The notes: generated from the sequence alone by a model not told the origin. A DNA stretch of 22,703 nt from Pseudomonadota bacterium (GCA_023416335.1 JAEZHY010000064.1:1-22703); one strand, 5' to 3'. Positions 1 to 7,651 are shown, numbered from the stretch's first letter. Program-made: numbers and translations.

Positions 1-39
1 GATTACGGAAGAACGATACCAGGTAGGGTTATCACAGTT

Positions 40-97
40 TTAATGCGCCGCTGGTTCCCAAGGTCCGCCTTGGGAACCCCGCCCCGGCAGGCCGGAT
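40..97 (-). repeat. Repeat family C, copy 1 (hairpin element)
   Basis: About 50 bases that match, as a reverse complement, the block at 5952-6003 with only a few differences. The core is a perfect palindrome, GGTTCCCAAGG, four bases, CCTTGGGAACC. Beside it is a GC-rich CCCCGCCCCGGCAGGCC arm. No coding potential is seen. It looks like a dispersed REP/MITE-type element. Confidence 0.75.
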
Positions 98-107
98 GGG
101 CGTAGGC

Positions 108-370
108 GTCTTAAGGGCCAATGGGGACCACACCCCTATTGAGAGACGGGAATAAACCGGAAAGCGTCGTAGGATGGGTGGGAGCGTAGCGGGAACCCAT
201 CGTTTTTTAGGCTCCTTCCCCTCAAAGCTGCCGGAAAAACACAGAGACCGTCGAATACGACTTCTTTTTCCGCCTGACGACTTTCACGTGGTTCCATGCA
301 CCGATTTATGCCTCTCCGGCTAATCTTTCCCGGGCGTTCCGAAAACGATGGGTTGTCACCATCCTACGGC
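108..370 (+). repeat. Repeat family A, copy 1 (MITE-like element)
   Basis: This block matches 5490-5752 over its whole length and 15505-15706 over its core. The core (169-367) begins GTAGGATGGGTG and ends in the complementary CATCCTAC, giving terminal inverted repeats. Each end also folds on itself: GATGGGT pairs with ACCCATC a short distance inside. This copy has lost one C in the right-end hairpin. The size, inverted ends and lack of a gene fit a non-autonomous MITE or a paired REP element. Confidence 0.8.
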
Positions 371-429
371 TAAAATCATCGGGCACCCCTCGCCGTTTGC
401 ATCTCCCAGCCTTGCACCCGCATCGGGTT

Positions 430-1170
430 CTATTTCATCTTCCGAATACGCACCTCGATATTCGTTCCCTTCAGCAGTTCCACGATCTTCGAAGTATCCG
501 TCTCGCCGAAATGGTAGGGATACAGGACCTTCGGACTAAAGCTCTTCGCCGCGTCCGCATTCATCTCGGGAGTCATTGTATAGGGCAGGTTCATGGGGAG
601 GAATGCTATATCGATCCCCTTCAGGTCCTTCATTTCCGGGATGTTCTCCGTATCCCCCGCCACATAGACTTTTTTATCGCCGAAGGTCAGGACATAGCCG
701 TTCCCGTTTCCCTTCGGATGGAACGGCACGCCCTCGCTGCGCATATGGACGAGGTTGTAGGCGGGCACGGCCTGCACGGCGAGTCCCTCAACCGTCCTGG
801 AATCGCCGTTGCGCATTACCGTCCGGTTCCCGGTCTCCGGCTTGGCGGCCTCATTGGTTATGAAAATCGTCTTCCCGGTGGATATCGTCGCAATTGCCTT
901 GGGGTCGAAGTGGTCCCCATGTTCATGGGTTATAAAAACGATATCCGCCTTCGGGAACTTCGAAAAGTCGGCCAGGCGGCTGTCCGGGTCAATGTAGATG
1001 GTCTTGCCGCCGAAGGAAAAAATGAGCGAAGCATGGCCGATGAAAGTAATCTTGAGATCGCCCGCCGAAGTTTTGATTACATCCGTCTGATACGGTTCCT
1101 CGGCATGGGCAAGGGACACGGCTAAAAACGATACGGAGATCGCAAAAGCAAGCAGTACAAATCGATCCAT
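430..1170 (-). CDS. Secreted metallo-beta-lactamase-fold hydrolase (UlaG-like)
   Basis: A 246-residue protein of the metallo-beta-lactamase superfamily, closest in style to the Lactamase_B_2/UlaG-like group. The zinc-binding signature HEHGDH is present, and downstream are the AGDTE motif (Asp ligand) and a C-terminal YPYHFGETD segment with a His ligand. The N-terminus is a signal peptide ending near AHA, so the enzyme is probably periplasmic, unlike cytosolic UlaG. I chose the ATG at 1170 rather than an upstream in-frame ATG at 1224 because AGAGGAG lies seven bases before it and the signal peptide then starts correctly. A good promoter at 1230-1258 would also begin transcription at about 1223. 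The substrate cannot be told from sequence. The gene is divergent from the MFS transporter at 1511. Confidence 0.88.
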   Translation of the reverse strand: MDRFVLLAFAISVSFLAVSLAHAEEPYQTDVIKTSAGDLKITFIGHASLIFSFGGKTIYIDPDSRLADFSKFPKADIVFITHEHGDHFDPKAIATISTGKTIFITNEAAKPETGNRTVMRNGDSRTVEGLAVQAVPAYNLVHMRSEGVPFHPKGNGNGYVLTFGDKKVYVAGDTENIPEMKDLKGIDIAFLPMNLPYTMTPEMNADAAKSFSPKVLYPYHFGETDTSKIVELLKGTNIEVRIRKMK

Positions 1171-1229
1171 GGACGCTCCTCTGCAGTTATTCTGATCGGG
1201 TGTAAGGTGCTCGGAATATTTCAAAGATA

Positions 1230-1258
1230 AATATAGGGAAAAACGGAGGGCATGTCAC
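1230..1258 (-). promoter_or_regulatory. Sigma-70-type promoter for the metallo-hydrolase
   Basis: On the minus strand, GTGACA (1258-1253) and TATATT (1235-1230) are separated by exactly 17 bases. Each box matches consensus at five of six positions. The predicted start near 1223 leaves an untranslated leader of about 53 bases before the ATG at 1170. Confidence 0.6.
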
Positions 1259-1327
1259 TAAATTGCACCGTGCATCAGGCGGCAATTCCACGGTTGGAGC
1301 GATGGTTGTTCGATTGAAATCTCCTGA

Positions 1328-1357
1328 TTGACAACATCAGGATTCTAATCCTATCCT
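1328..1357 (+). promoter_or_regulatory. Possible sigma-70 promoter for the MFS gene
   Basis: A perfect TTGACA (1328-1333) is followed after 18 bases by TATCCT (1352-1357), a weak -10. It lies about 150 bases upstream of the MFS start in the otherwise empty 340-base divergent intergenic region. Confidence 0.35.
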
Positions 1358-1510
1358 GCTGGAAATTGATCGTCCGTGCGGAGCAGGAGTGCTATGGTTC
1401 GGGTTGCCACATAGATCATAGTTGAGGCGGAACCCTCCCAGAAAGGGGAAGTTGCGGTAATCGGTACATGGGTCATGGGTTCCCACATTAGGTTGTGAAA
1501 AAGGTAATGC

Positions 1511-2671
1511 ATGTCTTTATTCAGTATCTTCAACAACAGGCAGTTTCAAAACATTGCCGTCTGCCATTTCAATACGACGTTCAGCACGAACCTCGTCATG
1601 CTGCTTTTGCCCGTCTACCTGGCGGGCAAGGGTTTTGTGGAAACGCAAATCGGCCTGATCATGGGAGTGACCGCCGTGGCCGCTCTTCTGCTGCGCCCAT
1701 GGATCGGCATCCAGGTCGATACGCGCGGAAGCCGGCCGGTCCTCCTGTTGGGCGAGGCATTGATGCTTCTGTCCATTATCGGTTTGCCCTGGATGAAGGG
1801 CATCCACTCCTATATCGGTCTGCGTGTGATTTACGGCATCGCCATAGCCTTCTACGGCACCGGGGCCGTAACCTTCGCGAGCAGCATCGGGACCGGAAGA
1901 ACGAATTCCAACGCGATAGCCATGTATACGCTCATTACTATGATCGGCCTGGGATCGAGCATGAGCCTCGCCCAGGTATACTTCGACAGCTTCGGATTTA
2001 CGGTGGTCGTCCTGACGGCCGCGGCATTGCTCACGATAGCGTTCTGCGTCATGAGATTCCGTGTCGGCTCATCTGCGGCGCCGGTCAGCAAGGGCGGACA
2101 TGCCTCGTTTCTGGTCGTATTGAAGGAAAAGGCGGTCCTCGCCACTGCCACGGGTCAGTTCGGCGCCATGTTTGCCTACGGTGCGTCGTTTACGTTCGTT
2201 CCCCTTGCGGCCATTCGGAGCGGCATCGCCTTCTATTCGTTCTTCCTGATTGCCTTTGCAGTGTCCGTGATCGCCTCCAGGTTCTCCGTACAGAGAATCA
2301 TAGACGGATTGGGGATGGAAAAGACGTGCGTATATTCCTTCCTGGCCATGTTCGTCAGCATGCTGCTCCTGCTTTTCCCCCTCTCTCCGGTCGTGCTCAT
2401 CGTTACCGGCCTTATCTATGGAGCCGGCTTGGGAGTCGCATTCCCCGCCTTCGTCATTCTGGTAGTGCAGAAGATCGAGTCGGCCAACCGCGGCACGTCG
2501 CTGGGCATCATGATCGCGGCAGGGGACATCGCCATGGCCCTTTCGGTTTCCATACTGGGGGCCATCGCGCAACATTTCGGGTATTTCTACCTCTTCCTGA
2601 CCACCTGCACGGTCATGGCCGTATGCCTGATCATCCTCTATACTCTGCTCCACGCAAAGAAGCCCGCGTAG
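1511..2671 (+). CDS. MFS transporter (12-TM exporter type)
   Basis: A 386-residue, strongly hydrophobic protein with about 12 predicted transmembrane helices in two halves, typical of major facilitator superfamily drug or metabolite exporters. The loop between helices 2 and 3 carries an MFS motif-A-like stretch, GIQVDTRGSRPVLLLGEA. A second-half counterpart, IIDGLGMEKT, lies before another helix. The start ATG at 1511 is preceded by AAAAAGG. The substrate is unknown. The gene converges on the methyltransferase and type III PKS cluster with only 48 bases between, so export of a lipid product is possible, but there is no co-transcription to support it. A second open frame of similar length runs through the same DNA but encodes a basic, non-membrane sequence, so it is a shadow. 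Confidence 0.9.
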   Translation: MSLFSIFNNRQFQNIAVCHFNTTFSTNLVMLLLPVYLAGKGFVETQIGLIMGVTAVAALLLRPWIGIQVDTRGSRPVLLLGEALMLLSIIGLPWMKGIHSYIGLRVIYGIAIAFYGTGAVTFASSIGTGRTNSNAIAMYTLITMIGLGSSMSLAQVYFDSFGFTVVVLTAAALLTIAFCVMRFRVGSSAAPVSKGGHASFLVVLKEKAVLATATGQFGAMFAYGASFTFVPLAAIRSGIAFYSFFLIAFAVSVIASRFSVQRIIDGLGMEKTCVYSFLAMFVSMLLLLFPLSPVVLIVTGLIYGAGLGVAFPAFVILVVQKIESANRGTSLGIMIAAGDIAMALSVSILGAIAQHFGYFYLFLTTCTVMAVCLIILYTLLHAKKPA

Positions 2672-2719
2672 AATAAGGCAAAGCGATCGCACCTGCAGTC
2701 TCGATGTTAAACGGCCGGT

Positions 2720-3271
2720 TCAGCCGCCGAAGGTGGCCCGGCTCTTGCGGTTGTTCCCGGCCGTGCGCATCCCCAGCGCCAACTCTTCCTGCCTGATCCG
2801 CTTTTTCAGGACTGCCAGGTTCAGCGAACCGAAGAACAGCGATGTGATCCAGCATCCGAACAGGGCCGGATAAATGAAAATCTCCAGCATGACTATCAGG
2901 TAGTTCGGGTGCCTTAGCAGGCGATACGGACCGGTGCTCAGAGGAGTGGCGCTCTCCAGGACGATTATCCTGGTATTCCAGAACCGTCCGAGACTGGAGA
3001 TGCACCAGTACCGTCCTGCCTGGAGGAGCATAAAAGCAACGATCGGCAGAACCGGGGAGAAAACGGGCCTTCCGCCTCTCAGCGTCGCCTCCAGGGCAAA
3101 AGACACAAACCAGGAGACGTGAAAGGCGATGAGCAACCGGGTGAAAGAAGCGCCGTACTCGCGGCCTCCCAGGCGTTTGAGGACGCCCTCGTTCTTCCGG
3201 GCGATCGACAACTCCAGGCCGCGTTCGGCCGCAAGTACGGCGAGGAAAATGTAGGCCGGATTTATCTTCAT
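2720..3271 (-). CDS. Isoprenylcysteine carboxyl methyltransferase-family membrane protein
   Basis: A 183-residue membrane protein with about four or five hydrophobic segments and the ICMT/PEMT-family signature GPYRLLRHPNYL followed by an RIRQEE motif near the C-terminus. These form the S-adenosylmethionine and substrate site in this family. The ATG (3271-3269) overlaps the TGA of the type III polyketide synthase (3270-3268) as ATGA, indicating translational coupling. In Bacillus (bpsA-bpsB) and Streptomyces (srsA-srsB), methyltransferases of this family O-methylate the alkylpyrone or phenolic lipid made by the adjacent type III PKS. I infer the same role here. A longer frame starts at 3397 but runs deep inside the synthase gene and adds a non-membrane tail, so it was not used. 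Confidence 0.85.
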   Translation of the reverse strand: MKINPAYIFLAVLAAERGLELSIARKNEGVLKRLGGREYGASFTRLLIAFHVSWFVSFALEATLRGGRPVFSPVLPIVAFMLLQAGRYWCISSLGRFWNTRIIVLESATPLSTGPYRLLRHPNYLIVMLEIFIYPALFGCWITSLFFGSLNLAVLKKRIRQEELALGMRTAGNNRKSRATFGG

Positions 3272-4344
3272 GAGTTTCCGTTCAGGCATCTCCCCAGAAA
3301 GGCCTCGGAGGAAAATCCGGGCCCCAGGGCCGTGCTGAGCACAAAATCGCCCTCCCGGAACCGTCCGGAGTCGAGGAAATGCCGCAGGACGAAACAAACC
3401 GTTGCACTGGACATATTCCCGTAATGCCGGAGCACCCGGCGCATGCTCTCCAGCTTCTCTTCTTCGAGCCCGAGCGCCTCACGATATGCTTCGATCACTT
3501 TCTGCCCGCCGGGATGTGCTAGGAAATGCGCAATGTCCTTCGGCTCAAGCCCGTTGCGGTGCAGGAAATCGAGGAGAGCCGGTTTGGCTGAAGACGATAC
3601 GACAGCCGGAATGGACCTCGAGAAGAGCACCTTCAAACCTTTCTCCACAATTTCCCAGCCCATGATGTCGAGCGTATCCGGCCATGTCACCGATGAGGCG
3701 GCTTCAATGGAAATTCTTCGGGACAGGTTCGTTTTCCGGGAATCCCCCGCCATCAGAACGGCGCCACAGCCGTCCGCGAAGAGGGAGCAGGCAACGAAGT
3801 TGCTCTTCGAGAGATCTCCCCGGATGAATGTGAGCCCGCACAACTCGAGGGTAATCACCAGTGCCGTTTTGTCCGGGTAGGCTTTCAGCCAGTCGGAGGC
3901 ACGGACTATCCCCGCAACCCCGCCCCCGCAGCCCAGTCCCCATATCGGAGTGCGCAATACGGAAGGCCGGAACCCAATTCGGTTGTACAGGTGAGCATCG
4001 ATGCTGGGTGTTGAAATGCCGGTCGAGGAAACGAAGAAAATATGGCCTATTTCGTCCGCCGCAATTCCTGTCCGGGCGATTACTTCCCGGGTCGCCTCTT
4101 CAGCCAGCCTGACACCCTGCTTCAGATAAACGGAATTCTTCTCCGGAAATCCCCTGTCTTTTTCAAACCATTCCTCGTCGAAGCAGAAGTGGCGGTTGGC
4201 TATCTCGGCATTTCGAAAAACCGGCAAGAGCCTGTCGATGTGGTAGGAAGCTTTTCTGAAAAGCCGTCCCGCGAAGTCCCTTGCCTGATTTTGGCTGACT
4301 TTGTGCTCCGGGACCGCAGTCCCAATATCGACAATATACGGCAT
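3268..4344 (-). CDS. Type III polyketide synthase (alkylpyrone/stilbene-synthase family)
   Basis: A 358-residue thiolase-fold condensing enzyme of the chalcone/stilbene synthase family. The catalytic triad is visible: Cys139 in WGLGCGGG, His277 in FLAHPGGQ and Asn310 in HYGNMSSA. The N-terminus starts directly with the conserved IVDIGTAVPEHKVSQ strand and the C-terminus ends GPGFSSEAFLGR, so the protein is full length. Bacterial members condense a fatty acyl starter with malonyl-CoA to give alkylpyrones or alkylresorcinols, which are membrane lipids or redox-active phenolics. The coupled ICMT-family gene downstream would methylate the product. The ribosome binding site is weak (GGA eight bases before the ATG). 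Starter and product cannot be read from sequence. A small lipoprotein gene lies 107 bases upstream on the same strand. Confidence 0.93.
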   Translation of the reverse strand: MPYIVDIGTAVPEHKVSQNQARDFAGRLFRKASYHIDRLLPVFRNAEIANRHFCFDEEWFEKDRGFPEKNSVYLKQGVRLAEEATREVIARTGIAADEIGHIFFVSSTGISTPSIDAHLYNRIGFRPSVLRTPIWGLGCGGGVAGIVRASDWLKAYPDKTALVITLELCGLTFIRGDLSKSNFVACSLFADGCGAVLMAGDSRKTNLSRRISIEAASSVTWPDTLDIMGWEIVEKGLKVLFSRSIPAVVSSSAKPALLDFLHRNGLEPKDIAHFLAHPGGQKVIEAYREALGLEEEKLESMRRVLRHYGNMSSATVCFVLRHFLDSGRFREGDFVLSTALGPGFSSEAFLGRCLNGNS

Positions 4345-4451
4345 AAATATTCCGGCGGAAGTGAAGGCAGTTCAACGAGGAGAGCGAAGGGCAGGACCGA
4401 CTGCCCGCCCTCCCCATGGTCGAATTCGAAACGGATGGAGTCGTAATTACG

Positions 4452-4769
4452 TTATGCGGCTCTGCGCCTGATGGCCGGTTCCTCGTGGCTGGTCAGCTGG
4501 CCAAAAGCCTCGAACGGTATCTTCTTGAAGATCCTTTGGCCGTCCACGTCAATCACCCTAAGAACATCCGACTGCTTGAGGTCGGCCAGTGCGGTATGAT
4601 AGAGTTGCCCGTACTGATCTCTGACGACGTCTACGGGAACATCGAATACGATATATTTTGAAATCCCCTTTTCGCGCAACGCGTCGATGAAGTCGGGATC
4701 ATCGAAAGAGGGGCAGGAAGTCAGGGCCAGAGTCGCACCGGCTCCGGTAATGATTAAACCTGCTTTCAT
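4452..4769 (-). CDS. Small putative lipoprotein of unknown function
   Basis: A 105-residue product with a short hydrophobic leader and a lipobox LTSC with Cys19, so it is probably lipid-anchored. The mature part is a mixed alpha/beta-looking sequence (KYIVFDVPVDVVRDQYGQLYH, then DVLRVIDVDGQRIFKKI). It is likely surface- or periplasm-facing. I recognise no family. An AAAGGC ribosome binding site lies upstream. It is first in line with the type III PKS and methyltransferase on the minus strand, but the 107-base gap leaves co-transcription unproven. Its short length and lack of recognisable homologues make this a moderate call. Confidence 0.65.
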   Translation of the reverse strand: MKAGLIITGAGATLALTSCPSFDDPDFIDALREKGISKYIVFDVPVDVVRDQYGQLYHTALADLKQSDVLRVIDVDGQRIFKKIPFEAFGQLTSHEEPAIRRRAA

Positions 4770-5078
4770 TCTTTTTGCCTTTCTAAAAACCCAGAGTCCT
4801 ATACGTAGAAAGCAGCCTTACTGCGTCTAGTTAAAAGTAAGGTGAAAACTATGGAGGGTCAAGGATCGGAGCATATCCCCGGCCCTGGAAACACACTATT
4901 TATATACTGCAGGGGGGTACTCGACAGAGTTTTCCATCCGGGATCACTAATGAATTTGTTGCGTTTGTCTTTGGAGCGATTAAGATGTGGGCCTCTGTTT
5001 CGGTTCGATTACTGTCGGAGAGAAATCGGACGGGAGTACCCGTCTAGAATACTTAATTGCACTTTGCAGGAGGAAATG

Positions 5079-5411
5079 ATGCGATCGATGTATGTGCTGG
5101 GACTGGTACTCCTTTTTGGAGTTGTAATGGCGGCGGGCAACGCCGCAGCGGGGGAAGGCAACGCAATCTATGACTCGCTCAAATGCGGAATGTGCCATAA
5201 ACCCGACAAGAAAACCGCAGCGGTTTCTCTGGCGGAAATTGTGAAGGCCTACCAGGACAGAGAAAAGCTCGTGAAGTTTTTCAACGGCGAAACCAAACCG
5301 ATCATCGAGAGCGAAAAGTGGGGAATGATGCGCGGTCAGCTCACGAAGATCCAGGGCTTGAGCGAACAGGAAAAAAAGGACCTCGCCGAGTACATCATGA
5401 ATACCAAATAG
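5079..5411 (+). CDS. Small monohaem c-type cytochrome
   Basis: A 110-residue secreted protein. The leader (residues 1-24, ending NAAAG) is followed almost at once by the haem attachment motif CGMCH (Cys36, Cys39, His40). The likely distal Met is Met82 or Met83 in WGMMRGQL. The rest is helical, ending SEQEKKDLAEYI, as in class I cytochromes c. It should be exported, loaded with haem by the Ccm or Ccs machinery, and carry electrons in the periplasm. A textbook AGGAGG at 5068-5073 lies five bases before the ATG at 5079. An adjacent ATG at 5076 is too close, and the long frame upstream to 4842 has no leader logic. It stands alone: no oxidase or dehydrogenase is nearby. Confidence 0.88.
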   Translation: MRSMYVLGLVLLFGVVMAAGNAAAGEGNAIYDSLKCGMCHKPDKKTAAVSLAEIVKAYQDREKLVKFFNGETKPIIESEKWGMMRGQLTKIQGLSEQEKKDLAEYIMNTK

Positions 5412-5413
5412 GC

Positions 5414-5441
5414 GGGATGCCTTTGGACTGTTTGGCATCCC
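5414..5441 (+). terminator. Hairpin after the cytochrome gene
   Basis: GGGATGCC pairs perfectly with GGCATCCC across a 12-base loop, two bases after the cytochrome stop. No T-run follows, so it may be a 3'-end-stabilising hairpin rather than a strong intrinsic terminator. Confidence 0.5.
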
Positions 5442-5489
5442 AACAAATGGGAAGGCATCACAGACGGACACCAACCGGAAAGGCCGTGG

Positions 5490-5752
5490 GCATTTAAGGG
5501 CCCGCGGCGCAACACCCCCATTGAGAGAGCACCAATCGGAAAGGGGCCGTAGGATGGGTGAGAGCGGAGCGGGAACCCATCGTTTTTTGAGGTTCGTTCC
5601 CTTCTCAGCCGCCGCTTTAGCCCAGGGATTGCCGAATACGACTTTCTTTTTTCCGAATGACAACCATCGCGTGTTTCCAGACACAGACTTATTCCTCTCC
5701 GGCCAATCATTCCCGGGCGTTCCGAAAAGTGATGGGTTGTCACCCATCGCCC
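5490..5752 (+). repeat. Repeat family A, copy 2 (MITE-like element)
   Basis: Direct-orientation copy of 108-370, with a GTAGGATGGGTG left end at 5549 and a right-end hairpin GATGGGT, TGT, CACCCATC. The last bases of the right end are degenerate (CATCGCCCC instead of CATCCTAC). The shared block begins about 55 bases before the left end (TTAAGGGCC, then ATTGAGAGA), so either the true element is longer than the core or these two copies share a common insertion context. Confidence 0.8.
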
Positions 5753-5797
5753 CTATTTATTGTGGTGGAATGTAAAAGCAAGCTGACGGTGAGCCGT

Positions 5798-6049
5798 GTA
5801 GGGTGGGCACGAAGCTTCACGTGCCCACCGTCCGGCCATCCCGACGAGACTTGATCCGAGAGGGGACGAGCAGGATAATCCCCATACTGTTGCTTTGATG
5901 ACCCCGTCCCGGTAGGCCAGGTATTTTGGACAGCGCGTACCGGATACATTCCGGCCTGCCGGGGCGGGGTTCCCAAGGCGGACCTTGGGAACCAGTGGCG
6001 TATTTCCTTAAAGCAACAACATTGAGGATAGTGCCTCTGCCCACCCTGC
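5798..6049 (+). repeat. Repeat family B, copy 1: composite element with nested inverted ends
   Basis: The outer ends are GTAGGGTGGGCA at 5798 and TGCCCACCCTGC at 6038-6049, and the complementarity extends further out (GGTGAG and CTCACC). Just inside the left end GGGTGGGCAC pairs with GTGCCCACC. A second inverted pair, TGTTGCTTT near 5889 and AAAGCAACA near 6010, encloses a family C palindrome and its own GC-rich inverted arms. No gene is present. It looks like one REP/MITE-type element inserted within another. Confidence 0.7.
5952..6003 (+). repeat. Repeat family C, copy 2
   Basis: Near-identical reverse complement of 40-97, including the palindrome GGTTCCCAAGG, CGGA, CCTTGGGAACC. In this copy the GC-rich arm has a diverged partner about 45 bases to its left (CCCCGTCCCGGTAGGCC), so the whole can form a longer stem. 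Confidence 0.75.
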
Positions 6050-6084
6050 GAGCCTCACCGCTTACTCTTATGGAATTTCATACA

Positions 6085-6112
6085 GAAATAAAAAACCCCG
6101 GTTTAGCCGGGG
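6085..6112 (-). terminator. Intrinsic terminator facing the minus strand
   Basis: On the minus strand CCCCGG (6112-6107), a five-base loop and CCGGGG (6101-6096) are followed at once by TTTTTTATTTC, a classic Rho-independent terminator. No minus-strand gene is recognisable upstream of it (6113-7394 is occupied by the plus-strand omptin gene and its leader). It may be a relic, or end an antisense or small transcript. Confidence 0.6.
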
Positions 6113-6156
6113 TGGATGATCTGATATCTCATTTTGGTTGCAGCTTGCGGAGTCGT

Positions 6157-6205
6157 GTAGGGTGGACATGAAGCCTCACCGTACCCACCGTCCGGTCAAT
6201 CTGAC
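6157..6205 (+). repeat. Repeat family B, copy 2 (partial)
   Basis: CGGAGTCGTGTAGGGTGGACATG, then ACCCACCGTCCGG resembles the left end of the elements at 5798 and 10609. Only one end is present, and the hairpin arms have mismatches, so it is a solitary or decayed end. Confidence 0.55.
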
Positions 6206-6353
6206 TGATATGAATAAGGCCGGCCTGAAGATTTCCTTCGCGCATTTTGCTTATCCGGTGTAAAGGAGTGTCGAACTCGCGAGACAATGACAGCGATATT
6301 TCCCTGCTATCACGTACCCTTTCTTTTTCTGTGCTCGAGAAGGATTTTCGGCT

Positions 6354-7394
6354 ATGCATCATCAAGGTCCGGCCCGATGGAGAAAAGCACCCCTGCTGCC
6401 GATCGTCCTGGCGACTCTTTTGTTCTGCAGCTTCAGCGCCGGCGCCGCCCCACTTCCCGATCCTCCGGCACGGCAGGAAACGGGGACGCCGGATACGAAA
6501 GAAAAAGGGATCATACCTCTTACCGAATATGTAACCATTGGCCTCAAAACCAGGTCTTTTTTCAACAGCCATACAACTTATGAATTCGGCGATCCCGATC
6601 ATCCCGCCACCGCTCCCCTGAGCCGGCTCGAGTGGCCGCTGGATTCGTGGTGGATGGGCGGCGAGTTGCGGGCGAGTTTTCCCCGGTTCTCGGTCGGCAT
6701 GGAAATGCTTACAAATACGTCGAAGACAGCTGACGGCGTCATGCATGATTCGGACTGGACGGATTACGACAATCCCCGGGGCAAGACTATCTACAGTCAG
6801 ACAAGATGCCGCCTCTCTCCCAGTTACTATCTCACGATTGACGCCGATCTTAAAGTCTCGGACTGGCTTGGACTCCCCTCCTGGATCGATCTGCGCCCGC
6901 TTGCGGGATACCGGTGGCAGAACTTCAATCTTACAGCGCACGACGGGTTCCAATGGGAGCCGCCCGGAGATCCTTTGCCCTACCCCATTGAAGGTCCGGC
7001 AATAGACTTCGAGCAGACCTACCGGCAGTACTTCGCAGGCGCACGCGCCTCGGTGGACCTCGGCAAACGACTTTTTTTCAGGAAACTGACGGCCTTGATG
7101 CAAGCGGATTTCGGATATGTGGAGGGTCACAACAAAGACAAGCACCTCTTGCGCGGGGAACGCTACACATTCGAAGATACTCACGGACATGCATGGCATG
7201 CGTCGGTCGGTTTGAAAGGAGAACTGTACAGCCGGCTCACTTTTGCCGTTGAGGCCGATTTTCTCCAGGTTTCCACCACCGGCACTCATCGATGGGTGGA
7301 TTATGGCTATGATGTCGATATGAGCTGGACCACCGGGGTCAACGTGTGGTCAAAGCAAAATAGCGTTGCAATGACGCTGGCTTATGCGTTTTAA
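6354..7394 (+). CDS. Omptin-family outer-membrane aspartyl protease
   Basis: A 346-residue outer-membrane beta-barrel protease. Residues 1-31 form a signal peptide. The family pattern is present through the length: a central DSDWTD motif (Asp132, Asp134), matching the DxDW site of OmpT (Asp83 and Asp85), and KDKH (Asp262, His264), matching OmpT Asp210 and His212. All four catalytic positions are therefore kept. The alternating beta-strands and the terminal aromatic in TLAYAF fit a barrel. Enterobacterial omptins cut exposed peptides between basic residues and degrade antimicrobial peptides. That this protein shares their specificity is inference. AAGGA lies nine bases before the ATG. The protein is somewhat longer than enteric omptins (about 310-320 residues), mainly in the N-terminal region. 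It is probably monocistronic, with repeats upstream and a separate promoter downstream. Confidence 0.88.
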   Translation: MHHQGPARWRKAPLLPIVLATLLFCSFSAGAAPLPDPPARQETGTPDTKEKGIIPLTEYVTIGLKTRSFFNSHTTYEFGDPDHPATAPLSRLEWPLDSWWMGGELRASFPRFSVGMEMLTNTSKTADGVMHDSDWTDYDNPRGKTIYSQTRCRLSPSYYLTIDADLKVSDWLGLPSWIDLRPLAGYRWQNFNLTAHDGFQWEPPGDPLPYPIEGPAIDFEQTYRQYFAGARASVDLGKRLFFRKLTALMQADFGYVEGHNKDKHLLRGERYTFEDTHGHAWHASVGLKGELYSRLTFAVEADFLQVSTTGTHRWVDYGYDVDMSWTTGVNVWSKQNSVAMTLAYAF

Positions 7395-7571
7395 GAGAAT
7401 GAGTTAACAAAAAATTTACACGTCTTCCGTCGGGTATTTTCATCAGGCGGATTGCAAAGTGAAGGGAATTGCAATATTTTGGTCTCAACTGGTGTCCTGG
7501 ACATTCCCGGATTTATAGCTTTCATTATTGACTCCTTCATGTCCCCGCGAGTATACTGGGAAAATCGGAAT

Positions 7572-7599
7572 TTGCCATTGGGCTTAATAATGGTATCAT
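7572..7599 (+). promoter_or_regulatory. Sigma-70-type promoter for the parvulin gene
   Basis: TTGCCA (7572-7577) and TATCAT (7594-7599) are separated by 16 bases. Predicted transcription start near 7606, only about 60 bases before the ATG at 7668 and directly upstream of the terminator-like hairpin at 7614-7651. Confidence 0.5.
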
Positions 7600-7613
7600 G
7601 TCGGCAATGATTC

Positions 7614-7651
7614 ACCCACCGGGGCAAAATGGCCTCTGTGGGTATTTTTTT
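7614..7651 (+). terminator. Terminator-like hairpin in the parvulin leader (possible attenuator)
   Basis: A 12-position stem (7614-7625 with 7632-7643, one mismatch and one G-T pair) with a six-base loop is followed by TA and a run of seven Ts (7645-7651). The ribosome binding site GAGGAG follows five bases after the T-run and the ATG at 7668. It either ends transcripts from the omptin side or attenuates transcription from the promoter at 7572. Confidence 0.65.

Noticed and set aside
1253..1267. Possible sigma-54 promoter near TGTCACTAAATTGCA
   Set aside because: The invariant GG is not ten bases before the GC, so the site fails the basic spacing rule.
1495..2676. A 393-residue frame overlapping the MFS gene on the same strand
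   Set aside because: It is rich in Arg, His and Gly with no domain, while the other frame is a clear 12-helix membrane protein.
2681..2692. Single GCGATCGC octamer between the MFS and methyltransferase genes
   Set aside because: It resembles the cyanobacterial HIP1 palindrome, but no enrichment elsewhere in the window was noticed, so it is probably chance.
6129..7289. A 386-residue antisense frame across the omptin gene
   Set aside because: No domain is recognised, and the plus strand has a family with all catalytic residues.
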